Source: Zoroaster sp. YZ-2022
Taxonomy: Eukaryota > Echinodermata > Asteroidea > Forcipulatida > Zoroasteridae
NCBI GenBank assembly: GCA_029582265.1
Contig: CM055816.1
Span: 90,921,204-90,985,203, forward strand
Length of the DNA: 64,000 nt
Direction: 5' to 3'
Part shown: in pieces, positions 44,301 through 59,300 of the stretch
Position numbering within the stretch: the stretch's first letter is position 1
Layout: each line of letters starts with the position of its first letter
Position numbers and translations under genes: made by a program
The notes under the pieces: model-generated
Told to the model about the DNA's origin: nothing
Databases searched by the model: none
The model's input: only the letters and a program-made list of their open reading frames with translations

Positions 44301-47300
44301 GAAAGACACAAGATTGGTATTTAGAAATGTACGGTAATTTTATCTGTAATTTTAGTAAATAAACTAACATGTGCAACTTGCATTGCTGAACTTGTTTTTA
44401 ATTCGATGTAACAAATTGCTTTTTTTTCTCAAAGATGAAAGAGCGTCTCAGATGGAATGATTTCTGACAATTTATCATCGTACCAACCTCACATCACGTA
44501 AACTTTTAGATATTAATTTTAGATATTCAGTAATCTGATAATAACCAATTTGATCGTTTGATATTTTACAGTGCATGGCAAGAACTGTTTTGGTCAAGAC
44601 TGTGGTATAACGTGTAGTTCAAGCAAACCCGATGTTGGGTGTAATGGCAACCTGATGTGTCTTCCTGATCCTTTTGGTTGCACATGCGCTGCTGGATTCA
44701 CAGGATCTAACTGCATGGAAGGTATTGAACATTGAACAGTGTACATGTATCGAGCTTTCTAATAAGTAATTAGCACTGTGGCCTTTATTAATGTTTCTTG
44801 TATGGCCCTATTTCGTTACTATTTTCAAATGAGATTGTGATAATTGTTGAACGTATAGTGTAAAACAGTTTCAAATTTGAGGCGGTTGAATTAATAATTT
44901 ACGGCCTACTTACGGCCAAAAAAGGTATCCGGTTTCTGGACTGTGCGCGTTGCCTCAGACCCGCGCGTCGGCATTTAGTTGCAGCAAAATTGCTGGATCA
45001 ATTGGAAAATTGCCGTGCTGTTTTTTCAACACAGGTGTAAAAACGGTCCTTCTAAGAGATATTCTGACGCACTCAAGGTAATTTACAAGAGATAAGATCA
45101 TCAGGTAACTGAATAAAATTAATATTTTCACATTAACTCGCCATTAAAAGCCATTTTCTCAGAACACCCTTTTTTCTCCTAGAAATCAGAAAACCACGAA
45201 GTTAATAATTGTTTACATCGCAGCACATCGATTGTGAAGAAAAACAAACTATTCGAGATTCTGTGTACGCACGTGTATATTGTGTTGGTATTTATCTATT
45301 TATTAATTTTTTATTTATTTATTTATTAATTTTTTAAAGCGGTGGGTCTTTTTGCTAATTGGCGGAATAAACCGCGTGGACCAGTCAATTTAAAGCATGT
45401 GAAGAATGTTATTTAAGTCAGTATCATATGGATGTATACAAAGTCATAAAAGCCCCAGATAAAGAGTGGATTAGAATATCTCTTTCATGAATAAAACCCA
45501 GGTTTGTGCTATTCCAGAGAACGTAATGTTTTCTAACAGCGAACATTTTATCTGTACCAGACTGTGATGATGGCTACTTTGGTGCTGGTTGCAAGATGCA
45601 GTGTCACTGTGACGGTGATGCAGTATGTGATAAGGGAGACGGTACATGCCCAACTGGTGTTCAGTGTGCATCAGGCTTCATTGAGAAAACTGCCAAGGTA
45701 TGAACAAATGCAAGTTAAACGTGCCTTACTCTTTGGTGCGTCTGGAAAAAATTGCACTCCTCTGCAGCACCCCTACTTTTTTTTACAGTATGTAGGGAAA
45801 TCGTAATAAACTTGGGTCATTGAAGCTATTTCCAATTCTTTTTTAAGCCCAACACCTTTCAAAGGGTCTAGGGATGATTTTAGGGGGAAAAAATATCCAA
45901 TATTTGTTTTGGGTAATTAATTTGCTAATTACAGCCTGAAAGTTACATGAGGCCCACTGTTTTTTTTTTTACAGAAGGTCAGTAAAGTCAATATTTTCCA
46001 CTCTGAAGCTCCGCCCCCTAATCCTTCCATCCCCGCCACCCCCACTTTACAAAAAACAGATGTCAACAGACTGCAAATAGTCTACAGGACTTAAAAACAA
46101 ATCCCAGGCCTTAGTGGTGCCGCCTAGACACAATGATTGGATTGATAAGCCGGGGCAAGATAAGCCTATGTGCTAAGAATATGTGTGCACAAAGTAATGG
46201 GAGAACACCGAGCAAGGCATATGTAAACAATCATAGCTGGTCAACCGTGTATGCCAGGCCATTCAACTTTAGCAATTTGTTTCTCGATGATATGAAGTAG
46301 GATAACACTGTTTTTTTTTTTTCATGAGTGAAGTAATTAAAACAAATGCAATTTAGCGCAGTTGCAAAAAAAAAAAGGGGGGGGGGGTGGTCACTCACCA
46401 AAAGGTTCATATACCAGGGTGCTAGAATTTATCAATAGCACTGTTTATTAGCATTTATATGGTACATGTCTTAATAATGTGCCGTGTGCATCAGGCTTCA
46501 CAGGAGAAAACTGCCACGGTAAGAAAAACAAACAAACAAACAACGTTTCAGTCAATAATATTTACATGTTTTATCAAAATGCAAACTAAATGTTTTATGT
46601 TATGCCTGAATTGGTCACGGCTTGTACCAGAGTGCTAAAGTTTACTACTAGCACTATTTTCAATTTATAGACAAAGGTTCATGGGTTCATGCAGAAGTCC
46701 AACATGCTCCAAAAAAAAAAAAAAAATCGGCCTGGAGGAAGGCTAAAAAAATCTAATTTAACCCAACACTGGACAAGTATAAGCAGTATTTGAATAGTCT
46801 TGGGTCAACTCTTGTGGACAACCTTAAGAGATTTTGGTCATTTTTAGGAAAAAAACTAAAACTAAATCATTACCCAACACGGTAAAAAAAATGGTATTTG
46901 TCAAACTGCTACTAATGCTAAAGATAAAGCTACTTTGTTTAATAATTATTTTTACTCTGTTTTGACCCAACCAAGGGATTATGATTTCTTACCTGATATT
47001 TCTGTTTATAAACATGCTGATTTGGGGTCAATATCTGTTAAAAAAGTTTTAGACATCCTTAATCATTTAGACATAACTAAAGCAGTGGGTCCTGACGGGT
47101 TAAAGGTCGCTCTACGGTTTCACAACTCTTAACAGTATTACAAGAAGTCAGTTGTGTTTTGGGACAAAAGGACAAGTTGATATGATTTATCTTGATTTTT
47201 CCAAAGCTTTTGATAGTGTTTCTCATGAATTAATTTTTCACAAATTACAGTCTTTTGGAATTCATTCGGATTTACTCGGTTGGTTTAAGTCTTCCTTGAA

Positions 47301-50300
47301 TAATAGTAGTATAAGAAGCGCCTTTCAGACCCCGTTTGTGGACTAAAAATGTGCAAAAATGAGTGTGTGCAAATGTGCAAACTTGTGTTGAGTACGCGCT
47401 AGCGCGAGAGGGCGGGCTTTAAGTATGACGTCCGTGATGTGATGGTCAGACTTGTAAAAGTTTGACCATTATTACTGACAATTTTGATGTCTGCTCTTGC
47501 TACAACTTGACAATTATAATGTATGGTCTTGCTACAACCTGACAATATTGATATGTCCTTACTACAACTTGACAATTATAATGTATGCTCTTGCTACAAC
47601 CTGAAACTTGACAATTATAATGTTTGCTCTTACTACAACTTGACAATTATAATGTCTACAATTTCCGCTGTATTTTACTTTTATTTGTATCACGGGTCGT
47701 ACCGGTGGACAATGTCCTTGGTAGAGGATTAAACAAGTCTGTACATACCGATACGTAAGTTCTTCCTCGAAAGGATTATCGAAACCGTTATAAAGTGACC
47801 GGGTCCGGCACCGTGACGCATGTATACCAAATACATGTGAATACATGTAGCTATACACAATGTATGATATTTCCCTATGAAAATTGTCACCAACCAGGAG
47901 ATTCTCATGGGAGCAGACCAAGAAGGATTGTGACATTATAATTTTGGTGTCTAATTAACTTAATAATTTATGTATAAAATGCTGTAAACTGACTTTATCT
48001 ACATATATATTCCCAACGTGTTTTTTTTATATGAGTCCCTTCATCATTTCAGGTATTTCAGTATGTAAAGTACAAAATAAGTGTTCTGCATAAAATGAAT
48101 GTTTATCTTTATTAACTGTAACTTGTTCATTTCTATCTGGTCTGATAGATTAATACACATGAGTCCAGAATTAATCCTAACCAGAGAAACAAGCTCAGGA
48201 CTTACCGTACCGTAAAATAAATTTGAGTTTGAGTTATATTTGTATTGTGTTAATAATTCATCATACCGTCATCCATGTTCCGCCCATTTTAGATGCTCTT
48301 ACACACAAGCTGTTTATTGAAACAGGGAAATAATTGGTCAAGATTCCAGTCAGAGAATTTGCCCACGCTGGCACCTTCATGTTGTATCAGAAATCAGAAA
48401 ATTCATTCTTTTGTTTGTTTGATTGTCTACTATCCTACAAGGACTTTAGGAAAATGTATGTTTGCTGATATTATCAAATCAAATGATCACTTTGATATTT
48501 AACTGACTAGAAAGACAGAATTTCCTTATGAACTCTTCAGATGAAGTTACCATTAATTGCGCTGCCAAATATATATTTTCTTTGTAAATCAAAATGAAAG
48601 TATGCTCTTTGTAAACACTCCTTCCAGTGCGATTATTATTATTATTGAACGGGTAAAGGGTTTTGTTCCAGATTTGGGACAAAATATAATACAATACAAT
48701 TAATAATATTATTTGAAACTATATGTTACAGCTTTAACTAAGAACTTAGGTCACTCTTGTGCAACCGAATTATTCAGGGAAAATGGCTTACGAGACAGGA
48801 AAACATTTACCATAAAATTAAAACTTACAATACCTATTTTACATGAAGACTATTTTAATACTAGAAAAGACACTGTATGGAAAATGTTAATGTATCAGCA
48901 TAAGACATGTACGAAGGTATACACCCACAAAAATTTACTTTATTGAATGTCCGTCAAATTGATGGAAAAACTCACGAGGTTAACAATTAAACCCACATCC
49001 GTTTGTGGGCACTGAATGTCTGAACAATAAAGCAGTAATAGGCTCCAGTGTCGGTGAATTGACAATCGTTGGGTCCGACTTGATTTGTAATTATTATTGC
49101 ATTTCATTAGCCCTAGCCTCTCTTATGAAAATGAAATTGTTTGCTTTTGTTACAACGGTTTTTGTTACAAGGGGAATCTGTTATGAGGGAGCAAAAACAC
49201 GGTGATCCAATCGATGGGTATTAGAGATGGATTAAAGATGATACAAGTGGTGGCATGCACAAAATGTACCGTCAATGGTAACATATGGTTTGAGGGATTA
49301 ACCCAGGTGAAAAAAAAATGATGATGTATAGTATAATTTAAGAACGAAGTTTAATCATAAAAATGAGAATGTAAATATGAATGAGAATGTAAATAAATGT
49401 ACAGACCTCCCAGAAAAAGAAATGTTCTCCCTTTACTCATTGGTAGAGTTATGGAGGGATTACACAAAAAGGGGAGGGGGAGTTAGCGGTCATCGAACTT
49501 ACATGCAGTATATACTGTTATGAAATGATCATCATGAATAAAAGCTCTCATTCCTTACGCCAAATGAATTGGTGTATGCGATTATTGGATAGGCCCTAAA
49601 TAATTTTTTTTCTCGCATAGGTTGTACTTAAACGGATGTCTGCATAGCTTCACTGCATTGCTTTTTTAAAGCGTATTACTGCAACTAATAACACCAATAT
49701 CTTTAGTTTTACGTCTTTTTAAAACAAAGATCCATTTGCAACGTCGAATGCGTCAATTAACAAAATTAAACCAGTTTTAAAGCCAGTTTTTGAGGCACAC
49801 ATCTGGAACATGGTTTTATTCCTTAGGGCAATATAGTTACGGTGCCATTCTTTTCATTGGCATCTTTGGCTGCCATTCTGGATTTCAACGTGGCAGCATA
49901 TTTTGGAAATATTTCCATTATTGTTAAAGTAGGCCTACTTTTACCCATCAATTTTGTATTGCCAAAATTATTACTATGTTAAGTAAATGATTTTTGCGTC
50001 GAGTGATAAACAATTGATTAAATTTTGCCTTACACAAGTCATGTGTACTTAATACGCCCATTGTATTTAGATTGCCAAAACAAACAAAAAGTAAGGTCGG
50101 CTCAATTCTGTTTGTTTTAAACTTGTTTTATTTGCTTTGAGGTTAAGGATGGTAACTGATAAAACAGAATGTGTGACACACATTTTAGCAGTTCATCATA
50201 TAAATAACATGATCTCCAGGAAATGTTTGTCAGGATGTTTCAAAGAAGGACTTAAAATAAATATGGTTTAGGTGGTTGTATAAATGTAACTGCTATGGGG

Positions 50301-53300
50301 AGGATGACAGGAAACAATTGTCCTGATAAACACATGATAATTCAGAAAGTTTTTGGGAAATTTGGGGAAACGTTTAATGACATGCCTGGAAAAACAACAG
50401 CTCCAAAGGCTGCAAGTGAACTTATGTGGCTGACTTGCAGCCACAGTGTCTGGAACATACTGGTCTGTACAATGCTTTGCAAATCTTGAAATGCAATCAC
50501 TGTGGGAATGCAACTTGTTTAATTTCATTAAACTTCATGTTTAATTTTAGGCATAAAATCACAAGATACATGTAAATGAAGTGTATATTCATTTAAATTA
50601 ACGTAATGTTAGCTATAACTTTGAATAACTAGTTCAAGATATATTCGTCGGGTCAGAGCAGAAAGGACTTATAAGATCTATATTTTTTTTCTGATGAAAA
50701 TATACTACAATATTGTCATGTTTAATACATGCCTTTCTAAAGATTTAAGATCATTCTGGCACAGTACCCTAAATATTTATTATCATGCTGGCTTCCAGTT
50801 CATGGAGTTTCAGATTAAAAACTGGAGGTTAAGCTTTTGATGATTGATAATATTGGGCACTGATGTCCCAAGTTCTTTGTTTAGTGTTAAGAAAGTTATG
50901 ATATATTGAAATGAGCTGAAAATGCGACACTTCAAAGACTGGCTACACATCGTCAAACTCTACACTGGCAGCAGAGGATCGTCGTTTCGTTTGCTACTAG
51001 CTCCTTTGAGATACTACCAGCTGTTTTCAGAGCTTTCTTCTATTAAAAAAAAAGAGAATATTACCATGTCTACCATCAAACAATAAATAATTATTTCTTT
51101 TTTCTCCCTCTTTTTTACCGTTCTTAGATATAACCTGTTGATTTTCACTGTTTTTACATTATTGTTCGTCCTTAAATGACTTCTTCTTCTAGTGACCACT
51201 TTGTTTTGATGTGTGTTTAATTTTGTTAATTGACGCATTCGACGTCGCAATGGATCTTGTTTTAAAAAGACGTCATACTAAAGATATTGGTGTTATTAGT
51301 TGCAGTAATCGGGGCTGGATTTAGACATGTGGAGGCCCCTGGGCAGCCTTCAGTAGTGGAGGCCCACCCTACCTTAGAATACTAAAACCAAAGGTGACAA
51401 GATTTTTTTTATTTAGGGCCTATCCAATAATCGCATACACCAATCCATTTGCTATCAATACACCCCTTTGGTACCAAAAATGTTTAAGGAACTGTATTAT
51501 TTACTAAAATGTGATTCTGCAGAAAGAATGGAGCAGATTTAAGAGTAACGTCAGCAAGAAGAGCACAGACGGGTGATTTGTCTTGCACGCGTCTTTTCGT
51601 GCTTTTACACTTATATTAGCATAGTGGGTCCAAGGTTAATGCCTCGTCAACTCCCCATTCATATAGAGGTGGGTGGAAATAAACATGGCGTAAGGAATGA
51701 GAGAGCTTTTATTCATGGATGATCATTTCATAACAGTATATACTGCATGTAAGTTCGATGACCACTAACCCCCTTCCCCTTTGTGGAATCCTCCATAACC
51801 TACCAATGAGTAAAGGAAGAACATTTCTTTTTTGGGAGGTCTGTACATTTATTTACATTCTCATTTTTATGATTAAACTTCGTTCTTAAATTATACCATA
51901 CATCATGCATCATTTATTTTCACCCGTTAATCCTCAAACCATGTATTGCCATTGACGGTACACATTTTGTGCATGCCACCACTTGTATCATCTTAATCCA
52001 TCTCTAATACCCATCGATTGGATCACAGTGTTTTGCTCCCTATAACAGATTCCCTTGTAACAAAAAACCGTTGTAAAAAGCAAACCATTTCATTTTCATA
52101 AGATAGGCTAGGAAAATGAAATACAATAATAATTACAAATCAAGTCGGACCCAACGATTGTCAATTCACCCCGACACTGAGCCTATTACTGCTTTGTTCA
52201 GACATTCAGTGCCCACAAACGATGTATAATTGTTATCCTCTATTGAGTTTTTCCATCAATTTGACGGACATTCAATAAAGTAAATGTTGTGGGTGTATAC
52301 CTTCATGTCTTATGCTGATACATTAATATTTTCCATACAGTGTCTTTTTCTAGTATTAAAATAGTCTTCATGTAAAATAGGTCTTGTAAGTTTAAATTTT
52401 ATGGTGAATGTTTTCGAGTCTCGTAAGCCATTTTCCCCATAATTCCGTTACACAAGAGTGACCTAAGTTCTTAGTTAAAGCTGTAACATATAGTTTCAAA
52501 TAATGTTATTAATTGTATTGTATTATATTTTGTCCCAAATCTGAACAAAACCCTTTTACCCGTTCAATAAATAATAATATCTCGCACTGAATGAGTGTTT
52601 ACAAAGAGTACCTTTTTCATTTTGATTTTACAAAGAAAATATATTTTATAGCGCAATTACTAATGGTAACTTTATCTGAAGAGTTCATAAGAAATTCTGT
52701 TCTAGTCAGTTAAAAAATCAAAGTGATCATTTGATTTGATAATATCAGCAAACATACATTTTCCTAAAGTCCTTGTAGGATAGTAGACAATCAAACAAAC
52801 AAAAGAATGAATTTTCTGATTTCTGATACAACATCAAGGTGCCAGCGTGGACAAATTCTCTGATCTGGAATCTTGACCAATTATTACCATGTTTCAATAA
52901 ACAGCTTGTGTGGAAGAGCATCTAAAATTGGCGGAACATGGAATGACTGTGTGATGAATTATTAACACAATACAAATAATTTATAACTCAAACTCAAATT
53001 TATTTTCACGGTACGGTAAGTCCTGAGCTTGTTTCTCTGTTTAGGATTAATTCTGGACTCATATATATTAATCTATCAGAGCAGATAGAAATGAACAAGT
53101 ACAGTTAAAGATAAACATTAATTTTATGCAGAACACTTATTTTGTACTTTACATACTGAAATACCTGAAATGATGAAGGGACTCATATAAAAACACGTTG
53201 GGAATATACATAGATAAAGTCAGCACAGCATTTTTAATACAAAATTATTAAGTTAATTAGACACCAAAATTATAATGTCACAATCCTTCTTGGTCTGTTC

Positions 53301-56300
53301 CCATGAGAATCTCCTGGTTGGTGAAATTTTCATGGGAAATATCATACATTGTGTATAATACATGTATTCACATGTATTGGTATACATGCGTCACGGTGCC
53401 GGACCCGGTCACTTTATAACGGTTTTGATAATCCTTTCGATGAAGAACTTACGTATCGGTATGTACTGACTTGTTTAATCCTCTACCAAGACATTGTCCA
53501 GCGGTACGACCCGTGATATAAATAACACTAAATACAGCGGAAATTGTAGACATTATAATTGTCAAGTTGTAGTAAGAGTAAACATTATAATTCGTCACCG
53601 TTTTCACGAAGGGACAGGCATGCCAAAAATCACGTTTTAAAATGTTTGAGTTTTTTCACTTCTTGCCTTTAAACATGATTGTGTTAATCCCGAACTGTTG
53701 CTTAATCAAAATTATGTTTAATTTCTTAATTACATTAATTGGTCAGTGGGCATTCATCTAAGTAATTGCATTTGCGTTTTCACGAAGAGACGGGCATCCC
53801 CAAACATGTGCAAAATACATTGTATAAAAATGGACGGGCATGTAGGTCAAGTCGTATTTGTGTTTTCACGAAGAGACGGTTTGTTAGCGCGCGCGTGATC
53901 ACGTGACATGCCCGCCCTTCACTAAAAACATACACCAAAGATGTATGCGCAGGTCATCGTGCTTTTGCGTTTTCAATGAAGAGACGGGCATGTTCAACAG
54001 CCCCGCCTGCGCGCCTCAACGAACTAATCCTCCAGCATCCATTTATGGGATGATCCTCCAGCAGTTCTACTTGGGCAGCAGCATTTTCCAGAGTCCGGTA
54101 TTCTCCTGAGGACGATCAGAGCATACTGATCGAAACGTCGAGTTGTACCTCCAGTTCTTTTCTAGAACCAATTACTACTCAATTGAGATTCCACATGGTG
54201 TCACCGCAATTAGTCTTACTTATCATCCTCACCATGCAAAGCCAAGTTTTCACCCATCTTCAGATGAAGTTACCAATAATTGCGCTGCCAAATATATATT
54301 TTCTTTTGTAAATCAAAAATGAAAGTATGCTTTTGTAAACACTCCTCTGAAAGTGCGATTATGGTTGCTATTTTTGCTATTGAACGGGTAAAGGGTTTTG
54401 TTCCAGATTCGGGAATGTTAAATTGCTGTCATACAATTAATAATATTATTTTGAAACTATGTTACAGCTTTTTAATCTAAGAACTTAGTACACTCTGTAA
54501 TCTGAATTATGCAGGGAAATGGCTTACGAGACCCAAAAAACATTCACCATAAAATTTAAACTCATCCACAAGACCTATCTTCACATGAAGAGCTATTTAA
54601 TACTAGAAAGTTAGACAATTGTAAGGAAAATATTAATGTATCAGCATAAGACATGTACGAAGGTATACACCGTCACAACATATTTACTTTATTGGAATGT
54701 CCGTCAAATTGATGGAAACTCAATGAGGATAACACTATACTCCATATCCGTTTTTGTGGGCACTCGAATGTCTGAACAATAAAGCAGTAATAGGCTCAGT
54801 GTCGGGGTGAATTGACAATCGTTGGGTCCGACTTGATTTGTAATTATTATTGTATTTCATTAGGCTCTAGCCTATCTTATTATGAAAAAATGAAATGGTA
54901 TTTGCTTTTTGTTACAATGATTTTGTTGTTACAAACTGGTTATAGGGAGCAAAACACATGATCCAATTCGATGGGTATTAGAGATGGATTAAAGTATGAT
55001 ACAAGTGGTGGCATGCACAAAATGTGTAAATGTCAATGGCAATACATATTTGAGGTTTGAGGATTAACCGGTGAAAATAAATGATGCATGATATAGTATA
55101 ATTTAAGAAACGAAGTTTAATCTACAAAATGAGAATGCAAATATAAATGAGAATGGAAGAATGTACAGACCCTCCCAGAAAAGAAATGTTCCTTTACTCA
55201 TTGGTAGAGCTATTGAGGATTACACAAAAGTGTGGAGGGGAGAAGCGGTCATCGAACTTGTATAGGCGCAGTGTATACTGTTGATGAAACATCATCATGA
55301 ATAATAAAGCTGTCATTCACGCCATGCTTTATTCCACCTCACCTCTTTATGAATGACGAGAAGTTGACGAGGCACAACCTTTGGACCCACTATGCTAATA
55401 TAATAGGAAGTGTAAGCAACGAAAGACGTGCAAGACCCAACGAATGTTTTTTTTCTCACCTGTCTGTAGCTCTTCTTTACTAACGTTACCTTAAATCCGC
55501 TCCAATTTCTTTCTGCACAATCACATTTTAGTAACATAGCATGTCTCACTTAAACATTTTGATACCAAAGGGGGAGCGTAACGATAGCAATGAATTGCGT
55601 GTATGCGATTGGCTGGATAGGGCCCAAATAATTTTTTTCTCGTACAGGTTGTACTTTTAAACGGATGTCTCCATAGTTTCACTGCATTGCTTGTTTTTAA
55701 AGGCGTATAATACCTGTAACTAATACACCAATATCTTTAGTATGTATCGTCTTTTAAAAAATAAGATCCATTGCAACGTTGAATGCGTCAATTAACTAAA
55801 TTAAACCAGTTTAAAGCCAGTTTTTGAGGCAATAATTACATCTGGAACATGGGTTTATTCTCCTTAGGGCAATATAGAAGGGTGCCTATTCTTTCATTGG
55901 CATCTTTGGTTGCCATTCTGATTTCAACGTGGCAGCAATTATGGAAATATTTCCATTATTGTTAAAAGTAGGGCCTACTTTTACCCATCAATTTTGTATT
56001 GCCAAAATTATTACCTATGTTAAGTAAATGATTTTATTGCGTCGAGTGATAAACATTTGATTTAATTCTTGCCTACACAAGTCAGTGTGTACTGGTTAAT
56101 ACGCCCATTGTATTTAGATTGCCAAAACAAACAACAAAAGTAAGAAAATGCTTTTCATTCAATTCTGTTTGTTTTAAACTTTGTTTTATTTGCTTGTGGT
56201 CAAGGGTGGTAACTGATAAAACGCATGTGATGACACACATATTTAGCAGTTTATCATATAAATATACATGACTCTCCAGGAAATGTTTGTCAGATGATGT

Positions 56301-59300
56301 TTCAAAGAAGCGACTTAAATAAAAATATGGTATTAGGTGGGGTTGTATAAATATAACTGCAGTGGAGGAGGATGACAGGAAACAAATTGTTCTGATAAAA
56401 CACATGATAATTCAGAAAGTTTTTTGGGGAAAATTTGGGAAACGTTTAATGACATGCCTGGAAAAACAACAGCTCCATAGGCTTAAAGTGAATTTATAGT
56501 GGGGTTGACTTGCAGCCACAGTGTCTGGAACACAACTGCCTGTATAATGCTTTTGCAAATCGCGAAATGTAAATCAATAGGGAATGCAACTTGCATTAAT
56601 TTCAATTAAACTTTGCTTTAATTTTTAGGCATACAAAATCACAAGATACATGTAAATGAAGTGTATATACATTTAAATTAACGTATCAAATGTTAGCCTA
56701 TAACTTTGAATAACTAGTTCAAGATATACCTTGTCAGCGTCAGAGCAGAAAGGACTTATAAGATCTATATTTTTTTTTTCTGATGAAAATATAACTACAA
56801 TAATTATTACGTCATGCTTAATACATGCCTTTCTAAAGATTTAAGACTCATTCTGGGCACAGTACCCAATAAATATTTATTATCATGCTGGCTTCAGTTC
56901 ACATGGAGTTTCAGATTAAAACTAGAGGTTAAGCTTTTAATACTATTGGACAAGTATTGGGCACCGATGTCCCAAGTTCTTGTTTTAGTGTTAAGAAAGT
57001 TATGATAGGCCCATATTGGAAATAAGCTGAAAATGCAAGACACTCAAAGATTGGCCACACATTGGTCAAACCCCTCTACACCGGCAGCAGAGGATCGTTT
57101 TCTTTTGCTACATTAGCTCTTTTTCAGATACTACTTCAGCTGTTTTCAGAAAGCTTTCTCAACTATTAAAAAAATTAAACACATAAATAATTATTTCTTT
57201 TTCTCCCTCTTTTTTGGGGCGAACCGCTTCGGATATAACCTGTTGATTTTCACTGTTTTTACACATTGTTGCCTGTCCTTAAATGACTTCTTCTTCTAGT
57301 GACCACTTTGTTTTGATGTGTGGTTTAATTTGGGTTAATTGACGCATCTGACGTTGCAGGGGTATGGGCTTGTTTTAACGAAAGACGTCATACTAAAGAT
57401 ATTGGTGTTATTAGTTGCAGCATCGTATCGGGCCGGATTTAGACATGGGCAGCCTTCAGCAGCAGGAGGCCACCCTTCTACCTTAGAATACTAAAACAAA
57501 CAGGTGAAGGTGACAAGATGTTTTTATTTAGGGCTTATCCAATAATCGTGCATACACCAATCGGAACCATTTTGCTATAACAATGATACAATATGCCCCT
57601 TTGGTACCAAAATGTAACTGTACTACTATTACTACTATAAATGTGATTGCAGAAAGAATGGAGCAGATTTAAGAGTCAACGTCAGTAAAGAAGAGCACAG
57701 ACGAGTGAGAGAAAACATCATTGTCTTGCACGCGTCTTTCTCGTGCTTACACTTAGTATTATAGTGTTCATAGTATTACACGCCTGTCAACTTGGCTATC
57801 ATAAAGTAAAAAGGTGGGCTTTTTACACTTATATTACTTATAACATTATAGGCGGTCCATATTCCATATTAATGCCTGTCAACTTCTGTTATTCATAAAA
57901 GGTATGGAAATAAATGGCGCAAGGAAGACAGCTTATTCATGATGATTATTTTACAACAGTATATACTGTATGTAAGTCGATTGACCGGCCTAACTCCCTT
58001 TTTGTAATCCTCCATAACTCTACCAATGAGTAAAGGGAGACATTTCTTTTCTGGGAGGTCTGTACATTTATTTACATATCTCATTCATTCATTACATTCT
58101 CATTTTTATGATTGAAATCCTGTTCGTTCTCAAAATTATACTATACGGTCATATAATTTATTTTCACCAAGTTAATCCTCAAACCATGTATTGCCATTGA
58201 CGGTACATTATTTTAGCAGTGCCACCATGCTTTTAATCCATCTCTAATACCCATTTCGATTGGATCACCGCCATTTCTGCTCCTGTAACAGATTCCCCTT
58301 GTAACAAAAAAAAACCGTTGTAATAAAAGTACACTCATTTCATTTTCATAACAGAAGGCTAGGGCCTAACAGTCAATACACAATAATTACAAACCAAGTC
58401 GGGACCAACGATTGTCAATTCACCCCTGACATTTGCTTATTACGTTTTTTGTTCAGATCAGTGCCAAAAGTCGGCAAACGGATGTGGGTATAATTGTTAT
58501 CCTCATTGAGTTTTTCCTATCAGTACACGGACTAATGGTATAGCAAAGTAAATTTTGTGGGTGTATACCTTCGTACATGTCTTATGTTGATACATTAATA
58601 TTTTGCCATGGGTTGCTGCTTTTTTCTAGTATTAATAAAATAGTCTTCATGTAAAATAGGCCTTGTTAGTTTTAATTTCATGGAACAATGCCGAGTCTCC
58701 GTCAGCCATTTTCCCTACATAATACTCTCCTGTTACAGGTCACGGGAACGTCACACTAAGCCTGCTCCGCTCCTTCCGCAGCTGGCGCGCTAACACTACC
58801 AACGTGCCCAAGACATTTGCAATATATTACCTCATGCATTTTTTGCTACAAGGTTCCGTATTGGGTCCGTTAATCGTTTCTTCCGTCCAAAAATTGTATG
58901 GTGTAACGAGGTATAAAATGTTGTGGGGTCTTCTGTGCAGGATGCCTTGTAGAGGTGCTGGTCAACCTGTTCTATCTAATTACCACCACTTGGCTTTTGT
59001 TTAAAAATAAGTTTGTGTATTTTTGTCTTTTAATGGTTTTGGTTTTATATTTCAATTCGATGTACTTGATTGCCAGTGTAAAATGTAACAAGACAAATAA
59101 AATAAAATACACCCTCACGGTCATATTCATTGTCCACTGATGTACCTCATCGCAAAAGGAAAATGACGTTGCATTCCACATATCTTATCTATTCATTTAG
59201 TATGTCCTGATGGGTTATTTAGAGTTTACTTGGTACCCAGAGTGTCATTGTGCTGCGATGGTTTAAGCTTGGTGACAAAGTGCAATGGTAGATGCCCAGG

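Noticed and set aside
48293..48946. Open frames of 69-77 residues in the foldback arm
   Set aside because: They are not conserved in the inverted arm or in the second copy, where indels break them.
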